A DNA stretch of 64,000 nt, from positions 1 to 64,000 of the forward strand of contig VCJN01000420.1 of NCBI GenBank assembly GCA_006384855.1, in the 5' to 3' direction. A program made the translations under genes and the position numbers. Positions within the stretch are counted from its first letter, which is position 1, and each line of letters starts with the position of its first letter. Source of the stretch: Tetraselmis striata. Its lineage: Eukaryota > Chlorophyta > Chlorodendrophyceae > Chlorodendrales > Chlorodendraceae. Below are positions 1 to 9,800 of this stretch, piece after piece. The notes under the pieces are model-generated. The model was not told the origin of the DNA. It searched no databases and saw only the letters and a list, made by a program, of their open reading frames with translations.

Positions 1-185
1 CTAACCGAACTCGCTAGATCTGGCCGCATCACGCGTCGAGCAGACAGGCGGCTACTGTACGCTGCCACTCGTCTGCCTACACCTCGAGTGGTCCTAGATT
101 ACACCGCTTCTACAGTGAACCCTAACCGAACTCGCTAGATCTGGCCGTATCACGCGTCGAGCAGGCAGAGCAGCTACTGTACGCC
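1..185. repeat. Direct duplication of a ~65-bp sequence
   Basis: Positions 1-65 and about 119-183 are near-identical copies, both running from ctaaccgaactcgctagatc through cacgcgtcgagcag to ctactgtacgc, separated by about 53 bp. They lie in what would be the first intron of the minus-strand gene starting at 257. The array may continue left of the window. Nothing shows a function. Confidence 0.8.
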
Positions 186-196
186 GCGCAACTCAC

Positions 197-257
197 CTGG
201 GGTGGCGTCGTCCTTGTCTTCCTTGTCCTTGGCAGGCTCGTTCTTCTTCGGCGCCAT
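197..257 (-). CDS. First coding exon of an unknown minus-strand gene, cut by the window edge
   Basis: On the minus strand an ATG at 257 opens a 61-nt exon encoding about 20 residues rich in Lys, Asp and Glu (starts MAPKKNEPAKDKED). It runs directly into a consensus splice donor, GTGAGT, at 196-191, leaving one base of the next codon. The following exon would lie left of the window. The lysine/acidic start resembles the tails of many nuclear basic proteins, but no family can be named from 20 residues. The long reading frame around it (174-452) reads through the donor and is not evidence for a different product. Confidence 0.45.
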
Positions 258-800
258 TCTGGCGGTAGGTAGGTTGACGCGGTAGATGAGCGGGTTTCTT
301 GGTGGGAAGCGGTGAGGGAGAGGTGGAAATGACGTGGTTTCTGTCTGCCGCCGCTCTGACCCCTGCTGGACCAACGGCGCGCGTGCGCACACTATAGTGT
401 ACCTCGTCGTCGTCATCAGGTTCATGTATTTTGCACCGCGACGAATATACAAGGCTAACTACTGCGACTATATATTACTATTACTGGAAGATAAAATATT
501 CCCTACTCGAGAGTCATAACGGTACGAGAGTACAGTGGCGTGGCAATAATATTCCTTCATGGGATGATATATTCCTTGGATTGGATTCGGGTTGTACTTA
601 CTAGTATAGAACTATTTCCGACATACGAAAGAAACACGAAATAATACGGTATTTGAGTCCTCAATTATTTTGACCCGTAGCTGGATATTATGCCCCCCGG
701 TCAACGGCCCGTCCGAGAACGGTCATCGGCCGTCACTCTTCCTCACCACAGATCACAGTCCTTCACCCCCCCCCCCCCCCCCCCACTCGCCCCGCGCTGC
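258..800. other. Upstream spacer of the DUF7869-type gene
   Basis: No supported gene. The stretch is AT-richer between 420 and 660 and ends in a C run (about 767-784) just before the chosen ATG at 801. An earlier in-frame ATG at 690 would read the C run as polyproline, so I prefer 801. It should contain the promoters of the two divergent genes, but no clear TATA-type element was identified. Confidence 0.4.
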
Positions 801-3800
801 ATGGCGGCGGTCGAAAGCATGGCCTCTTCTCCAGGATCCGGCGCGTCGGACACTACACTTACATTACCGACGTGTTCGTGCCGCAGCGGGTACTCGTGTG
901 ATTGCGACGCGCGTGCGAGTGATCGTAAGGAGCCTGAGAAAAGGAAGTACACGTGGGGCAAGGGCTCCGATGAGGTCGCCGAAAGCGATAATGGCAAGGT
1001 CTCGTCTCTGATCAGCAAGCGCACCTCTCGCGATTGTATCCGCCTCATGCTCGCCAAGGAGGCTAGCGAGCAGTCGCCATGCTGTTCGCGCAAGTGCGTG
1101 CACAAGCTATACACACAGTGCGGAGAGGCCCTCGTTGATGCCGTGTTGGACCGTGCGTTGACCGTATACTCTGGCAATCAGAACCGCTCCTTTGACCGGC
1201 TCGCTCAGGTTCTCAGGGGTGGCTACGAGTCGGCATCCGACAAGTTCGATTACATGTTCGATCACGGTGGCTACTTGCGATCTTTCGATCATCGCGGCCC
1301 CATCTACACGTGTGGGCGTGCGTGGGAGGTCTTGCATCAGGTCTCGAAACACAGACGTCTCGTGATCCAGCGGTCGGTGGTGGATAACGAACCCACGTAC
1401 ATCAGGCAGCGCAAGCAATACGAGAGCAGACAAACCGGACCGAGGGAGCATGTGCGCATGTTTCTCGAGCACTTCTTCTCGGATGACCTCGGTCACGTCG
1501 AGATCATGCCTTTTCATGACGGAAACAACGAGACCTTCAAGAAGCACCTACCTCCCTGGATGACCAAGATTTGCGTCTACTACTACTACAAGTCGTGGGC
1601 CGAGGACGACAACGCCATTCTCCGTGGTGAGGCCCATTTTGTCCCACTGATGACATACCGTTTCGTCCCGCTGACGACACACCGTTTCGTCCCGCTGATG
1701 ACAAACCGTTTCGTCCCACTGAGGACAAACCGTTTTGTCCCGCTGATGACATACCGTTTTGTCCCACTGATGACAGACCGTTTCGTCCCGCTAATTACAT
1801 ACCGTTTTTGTCCCACTGATGACAAACCGTTTCGTCCCACTGATGACAGACCGTTTCGTCCCGCTGATGACAAACCGTTTCGTCCCACTGATGACAGACC
1901 GTTTCGTCCCGCTGATGACAAACCGTTTCGTCCCGCTGATGACAAATCGTTTTGTCCCACTGATGACAAACCGTTTCGTCCCACTGATGACATGCCGTTT
2001 TGTCCCACTGATGACAAACCGTTTCGTCCCGCTATCGCTAGAACGTTTAGTCCCACCGACGCCGGACCGATTTCGTCCCACTGATGACAGAACGTTTCGC
2101 ACCGCTCATGGCATACCGTTTCGTCCCACCGACCACAAAAGTATTTGTCCCACATAATTAGCCGATATCGTCCCACTGCAGAGAGAACGTCTTGTCCCAC
2201 TGTTGAGAGACGGTTTTGTCCCACTACTGACATACCGTTTCGTCACACTGATGACAGATTGTTTCGCCATGCTGATTACAGAATTATTCACCCACTACCG
2301 ATATAATTATTTCGACCCACTTTAGACCGAACTTTTCTGTCTCGCAGTATGAGACCTTATTTGTATACCGACCTATCATGCCCCTGCCCCTTTGTAGATT
2401 TGGCTACCGAGAGCGAAGTGAAGCTCGCATCGTTCGACACTTTCCGCCGGACTTGGAAGGAAGACTTCCCGGATGTCACCACGCCGAAGGTGAAGCGATT
2501 CAGCCACTGTCCCATATGCGCGGCGGGCAAAGCACTCAGAGACCAAGCTCGCGAGATTTGCACAAAGGACATGACGCCAGAGGAACGTCAAGTGCACCGT
2601 CAACATCAGCAGCTGGTGAGGCGTCAGGTCAGAGCTGAGCAGAAGGTACACCTCGAGAGAGTGCGCCAGGAACGAAGGGATCTGAACAACGCCGTCTTCC
2701 AGTCGCGCCTTGGCCATTGAAACTTCTTCTTCTTCGAAATTGATAGCATGGACTCCGCGAAGACCCTGCTGCCTCACTGGGTTCGCATCCCCAAGACTGT
2801 GAAGCCCGACATGCTCCTCAAGTACCACCTCACCTGTGTGAAGTACGACGGATACCGCCCGGACGACATCTACTACTACACCAACACCATCCCCCACGAC
2901 TCGTCCACGACGTGCACTCTGATATGGATCACGATCATGAAGGTGAGCTCGTTAGCCTCCCGATAGGTTCGCCGTGGTTGTCCGGTAGCCATGGACTGAT
3001 GAAATCTTGTCTGCGATGCAGGAAATTCAACACCGTGGTAGAAAGATTCCGTACATCAGAATCCAGATGGACAACACCGTCAGGGAGAACAAGAATAGGA
3101 ACGTGGCGGCCCTCTGCAATTGGCTTGTGTCTATCGGCATCTGCGACGTCATTCATTTGGTCTTCTTGCCTGTCGGGCACACTCACGAACGGGTTGACCA
3201 GATCTTCAGCCGCATCAGTCTTGCGCTATCTCGCAGCTCCGCCTACACAATCGAGGCTTTTCTTGACTTGGTGGCGAAGGCATTCTCGCCCACTCCGGAG
3301 ATTGCTGAGCTCTCATTCTCCCTCGACTTCTCTGAGTGGTTAAGGCCCCATTTCCAAGACCACATTCAGGACATCAGTAAGCCGCACAAATTCGAGTTCA
3401 CCCGTGACGACGCCGCCGCGTCTGGCGGCTCGTTGCGCACCGCCTTGTGGTCCAACACACCGCTTTCTGAGCCCGTGCAGATCTTGAAGAGCGCGCCAAC
3501 TGGGACGCCCGAGATTCGTGCGGGCCGGCCCCTTTTGTACGCTCTCTGCGACAAAAAGAAGCCCGACGCGGTGAAGGTCCAGAGGTACTTGGATGATTTC
3601 AAGAAGGTCAGGTCGTACATCACGGACCTGCACTGTGAGATTCAGATGTGACATACGGGTGACGAAGCACTACCGTACCGGTACCACTATTATCCGTGAA
3701 AGCTGTTGCTGGTGGCGGCATGTCCATCCAGTTACGTGCGAGTACATCCGGCGTTATTGCCGGCGGGCGATAAATCCTTTTTGCAATCATTGAGGTAGTC

Positions 3801-6800
3801 GTACATGACGTGTGATGTGTTACATGGCACTGAAGTATAAGGTGCGAGGTTGTCCGTGTAGTACCGGGTAGTACCGGGTAGTACCGGGTGGTACCGGGTA
3901 GTACGCTATATATTTATTAAGCCGGTACCGGGTATCTAGTACGAACCCGAGCGCGATGACGAGTCGTCCTGTGGATAACTACGACTATTAGTACATGGGA
4001 GCGCAAATCGCAGCCGTACTATTCGGCTAGGGGCCTGCCCGCCGTCCGATCAAAGGTCATCAGACGGGCGGTTTGGCTGCCATGTTTTGCCAAAGAGTGC
4101 TCACGTTACATAAATATTTATAGGGGGAGGGCGGGGGCAGGCAGCGGTTTGCCGAAGAATGTTTGAATTACAATATTCGCGACAGCTGCCATCGGGGAAT
4201 GTGGCCCGGGGGGGGGGGGGGGGGGGGGGGGAGGCGGGCGGGCGTGGTCCCCCCGCCGCCCCCCCCCCCCCCCCCCCGCCCCCGCCGCCCGCCGCTCCCG
4301 CCGGGGGAGTGAGGGGAGGGGGGTAAGGGGGCGGGGGCTACTGCTTGTTCTTGTTCTTGCGTGCCCGGGGGACCCTCCGCTTCGACGATCTCGCTGCCTC
4401 CGCCTCCGCCTCCGCCTGCGCCTGCGCCTGCGCCTCCGACTCCGCCTGCGCCTCCGACTCCGCCTCCGACTCCGCGACCGTCAGTTTCTTACCTCGGCGC
4501 TTCTTCACTGGCCTCTTCCGCTTCTTGTCATCCGTCAGTGTCTTCACCACCCCGGGAGGCTGTGCCGTCGACGACGCCGCCATGAGCTTCCTTACCTTGG
4601 CGTCGGGACGCCCCCTGTGCCCAGACGCCCACAACCAGCCACAATCGTTTCGCCTTTAAGCGGCTGAGGATGCGGCCTCCTCGGCCACCACGAGTTGCGC
4701 CGCTGGCACTGTGGAAGCCTTGGCGTTGAGGTGGGCCTTACGGCGCTCCCGGACGAACCTGCGCGCGGCACAAGTTAGCCACGAGTGGGTGCGTGCTAAT
4801 GTGGAGGATGGAGTGTTTTGTTGCGCGCCCACCTTGTCACGCGTTTCCTCATGTCTTTCTCGTCCTCCTCGATGCCGGCGGCACGGACACGCGAGAAAAC
4901 AAGGCTCGCCGCCCACTTTTGCCCGGGGGGGCGAGGTCTGCCATGGCGCTGTGAGCGGTGAAGGGGGGGGGGGGGGGGGGCGGCCGAGGTGGAGAAACTA
5001 ACACCTAGTCGACGACCGCCTTCCGCAGCAGTCAACGACACATCGGAGGCGAGGAGCAGCGCGCCACTACTATTTATATGCACGTATTGTCAAGAGCTAG
5101 TCGGTGCGGCATTGTGTCGGTGTAATTTCGCAATGTTTATTGTTGAAGTAGCACGGCGTAATGGATACGGCGAGTGAATCCGGGATAATATGTGCGGTAG
5201 GGCGCGCGTATATGTGCGCGACGAATGTGCGCGCGCAGCGTTGTGCGGCGGTGTGCGGCGGTGTGCACCGATGTTAATATAGTGTGAATATTATATCGGC
5301 CGTAGACGATCGGGTCTGGCAGCACCGCCCGTGCTTGTAAATAAGCGACAATGGATCTAGTCTCCCGCTAGTCTGTGCACCGCCATTGCACTCCGCAAGC
5401 CTCGCCTCCATCCGCGTCGGAACCGGTAGTAAGTGTTGTTGTGTGCGCACATCGTGACAACATTACACGGTGGCAATTGCAATTATTAGCGGTGGATAAT
5501 GTGAAGGCGTTTTCGAAATCGACAGAGAATGAGGCGGTGCTGGCGGAGTGCATTGGCGGTGCATAGAATAGCGTGTTGCTGGGGTTTTGGCTGCATCGGA
5601 CGCCGTATTCCCACCCATCCGGCACGGAATGTCCGGTTTTCACACATTTGTGTGTTAATAAAGTGTGAATATTACGCGTCTTTTACGCCGGGTGGATGGG
5701 CATCCGGCGTCCGATGCACCCCAATTATTTGCAGCACGCTACTCTACGCACCCCCAACGCACTCCGCAAGCCTCGCCTCCATCCGCGTCGGAACCGGTAG
5801 TAAGTGTTGTTGTGTGCGCACATCGTGACAACATTACACGGTGGCAATTGCAATTATTAGCGGTGGATAATGTGAATGAAGGCGTTTTCGAAATCGACAG
5901 AGAATGAGGCGGTGCTGGCGGAGTGCATTGGCGGTGCATAGAATAGCGTGTTGCTGGGGTTTTGGCTGCATCGGACGCCGTATTCCCACCCATCCGGCAC
6001 GGAATGTCCGGTTTTCACACATTTGTGTGTTAATAAAGTGTGAATATTACGCGTCTTTTACGCCGGGTGGATGGGCATCCGGCGTCCGATGCACCCCAAT
6101 TATTTGCAGCACGCTACTCTACGCACCCCCAACGCACTCCGCAAGCCTCGCCTCCATCCGCGTCGGAACCGGTAGTAAGTGTTGTTGTGTGCGCACATCG
6201 TGACAACATTACACGGTGGCAATTGCAATTAGCGGTGGATAATGTGAAGGCGTTTTCGAAATCGACAGAGAATGAGGCGGTGCTGGCGGAGTGCATTGGC
6301 GGTGCATAGAATAGCGTGTTGCTGGGGTTTTGGCTGCATCGGACGCCGTATTCCCACCCATCCGGCACGGAATTTCCGGTTTTCACACATTTGCGTGTGA
6401 ATATATATAGTGTGAATATTACGTACGCGTCTTTTACGCTGGGTGGATGGGCATCCGGCGTCCGATGCACCCCGAATCTCACCAACACGCTACTCTACGC
6501 ACCCCCAACGCACTCCGCCAGCCCCGCCTCTTTCCGCGCAGGTCCTACGTTCCATTGTATGTATATACATACGTACATATACTGCTCCGAAACCAGCCCA
6601 AACTTAATGAGTGCACAAGTGTAAATGGGGGGGGGGGGGGGGGGGGGTGGGTGGGTGGGGGGATGTGGCGGCGGGGCATCCACTCACACATACCCCGGCG
6701 ATGCATGACAGATATTACATGCCGTGGCGGGTCGGCGGGCCGACCCGGCGGGGGGGGGGGGGGGGGGCGTCTATTCAACTACACGTGCGACAGTGTCGTT

Positions 6801-9800
6801 TCGTGGAGCAGTATATGTGCCCGGCCTCATTTATACCGCCCCCTACCTGCGCTGCATGGTCCACCCCTACGAATTACTTAGCACAAACCGCCATTACTTA
6901 CTAGGAACCTAGCACAGCCAGGCTTATATGCCCGCTTTGCCGATCAACTTCTACGCACTTTCCGTCCCTCAACCGCCGGACATGGGGGTTAAGCCGCCAG
7001 CCTCGGCAGTTGCTTAGCCAGACTTGGCATCCCGTACCGTGTCCATGGCTTCGCAGCTCTGCCGCCGGCACACGCCGAGTCCGGCGCTTGCTGCCGCGGG
7101 GTTGCGCACGCATGCACGCACGGTAATACGCCGCCGACGCCGCCACGCTTACTTCCACCACCTTCGCCAGCCGCAGCTTCGCACGCCGTTCCGCCGACAT
7201 ACGAAACGCACGAATCCCCCCCCCCCCCCCCCGTCCCCGCGTCATGTATAATATATTCGAGGCGACTATGCGGGGCGCAGCACACGCCGCGGCGTGGGTC
7301 GGCGGAGCGGCAGGCGGCGGGAGCCCTAATGGCCGGGCAGTATCCACACCCACACAGGCACCGCCGCTCACCTCCGACGCGGATGAACCGCCTCCCAAAG
7401 GAAACATGCCGGTTGGTGGTAAGCCCAGCAGGCGTGGGGTGCCGGCGCCGGTACTGGTGCGACGGAGCTGTCGCGTCAGGAACCGCACCGCATGTGGAGC
7501 AACACATGGCGGTGCCGGCCCCACCTATGTCTAGGGCCACCTCCTCACATCACCCCGCCACGACGGCGTCGGCCACCGCCGACGGCGCCGTTGCGGGGGG
7601 GGACGCCCTGCCAGGCGACGATGATGCGCCTGGTGCGCCGCGTCAGGAGGCGGAGGAGGCCGTGGTCGAGGCGACTGATGGGGCTGAGGGGGTTGTCGAG
7701 GCGAGCGAGGCTGCGCTCGCGCCACCCGCCCCGCAGCCACCTGCGGGACATGCCGACTTGCTCGTCGCCATGTTGACCGGAGCACTACGAGCAGTGGCGG
7801 GAGGCGGCCACATGCACTATCATATGCGTGTCCTGGCCGGACGCCCGTCATGCGTGTACTGCGGCCAACGGACGGACTGGGAGTGTTGCTGCGACGGCAC
7901 CCCGGCTTTGTGCGGCCCCAAGTACCCATGCATGGCGACCCATCAGCGGGCAGTCCCCTGCCCGACCACGGCCACGGTGAGGGCGGAGTTCCGCCATGTC
8001 AGGGACGCGTTCCACGACGCGACTCGCGCCGCCGTGTGTGAGGCTTCCGAGAAGGCACGCGCGGCTGGTAGGGTGCGCAGGGTGAGGCGGCGGACGGCCC
8101 AGGAGCTGAAGGAGAGCGAGACATGCCGTCAGTGAGGTCGGGCGCAATGTCATTGGGTGGGGCACACGGACGTGTAACACTTGCACTTTGCGCGTACTGC
8201 TGGGTTACATCCAAGCGGTGTCACACTATGCAACCGGAAAGGCTGCGTTGCTACTGCAAACGATGCGACGCCTCACTCTGTAGCAACCGCTGCCGAGCCT
8301 ATCCCACAGCCGCTGCCCCCCCCCCCCCCCCCCCGCGGGATCCCCGCCATCAGCAGCTTGTACTTGCACTTTGCGCGTACTGCTGGGTTACATCCAGGCG
8401 GCGTCACACCGGAAAGGCTGCGTTGCTACTGCAAACGATGCTACGCCTCACTCGGTAGCAACCGCTGCCCCGCCCATCCCACTCGCGTTGGCGCCGCGCT
8501 GCCCCGGCCGCCGCGCCTTGGCGCCGCGCTGCCCCGGCCGCCGCGCGTTGGCGCCGCGCTGCCCCGGCCGCCGCGCGTTGGCGCCGCGCTGCCCCGGCCG
8601 CCGCGCGTTGGCGCCGCGCTGCCCCGGCCGCCGCGCCTTGGCGCCGCGCTGCCCCGGCCGCCGCGCCTTGGCGCCGCGCTGCCCCGGCCGCCGCGCCTTG
8701 GCGCCGCGCTGCCCCGGCCGCCGCGCCTTGGCGCCGCGCTGCCCCGGCCGCCGCGCCTTGGCGCCGCGCTGCCCCGGCCGCCGCGCCTTGGCGCCGCGCT
8801 GCCCCGGCCGCCGCGCCTTGGCGCCGCGCTGGGTATCGAGTCCTCCCCTCCCTAGTGAGCGCGTCCACCTGCGCCTTGCGCTCGGGGCCGTCCTCCTCCG
8901 TCACCACATTCTGCAACCCCCACCGCGTGACGAACCACGTAGCTCCTTGCAGGCGCTTGTACATGTGCCCAAGCACCGCCAGTCGCGACACCGAACGCAC
9001 CACCGCTGGGGACGCGAGCTCCTTCTCGGGCATGATCGCCTTCACCCGGGCCTCCTCGAACAGCGGACCGGCGTTAAGAATGGAAAACGTTTCCATGTGG
9101 TGCAAGCAGTCCTCCATGACCCAGCCGGACTGCACCGTCACCTTGCCTGACCCTGCAGTCATGGAGGGGAATGCCGTCACGCCCACGCCCACGCCCACGC
9201 CCAGGGGGGGGAGGGGGGGGGGGTTTACCTTTCGATTCTTGGACACTGCAAACGAAGGGCGCAACCCGCGTTCAAAGTTGCTGGGTATCGGGACTAAAGC
9301 CTAGCGCCGGTCTTCCTGCTTCATAGCTCGGAATCCAACGTGGCCCTGCACGGTGACAAATTTCCTCCAGAAGTCCCTTCCCAAGCCAAAAAAAAACAGG
9401 TGGAACGGCGCGAGGGGGAAGAGGTTGACCATGCTGACATAGCCCATGACCACATGCACATGGCACACGCCATGGCAGCCAGTGTTCTGCTTGGCCTCCG
9501 CCAGCCGGGTTGTGTTGAACGCACGCCGGGCAAGGTGCGTGATTCACTGGACAAGTCATCGCCTTCATGGACGGTTACCAAGCGAGCATCCCCGTCCGCA
9601 TCCACAGGGGGGTGCTCCTGGGCAGCCGCCATAGCCTCCACAACCTGCCACGCCGACCAGACGGGTGCGTGTGATTCCATACAACCGCAGTTGAGCGGTG
9701 CCACCAGCACGCATGCCGGGCCCACTCACCTCTGAACGCAGAAGGTCCACAATGTCACCGTCCTCGAAAACAGCGCGCCACTGGGTCGCCCCGCCGTAGA

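Noticed and set aside
1586..2233. Long repetitive open frames on both strands over the intron-1 minisatellite
   Set aside because: The 24-bp period keeps all frames open; the flanking exons splice across it with matching phase.
2702..2746. Possible 45-nt intron that would remove the in-frame TGA
   Set aside because: It would also remove the conserved IDSMD segment and lacks a good donor.
5380..6540. CRISPR-like array
   Set aside because: Long 375-bp palindromic units without spacers, in a eukaryotic setting.
8371..9264. 260-290-codon open frames with Ala/Arg/Pro repeats
   Set aside because: Generated by the 30-bp GC-rich minisatellite; only the part outside the array (minus strand, 8860-9165) is kept as candidate coding.
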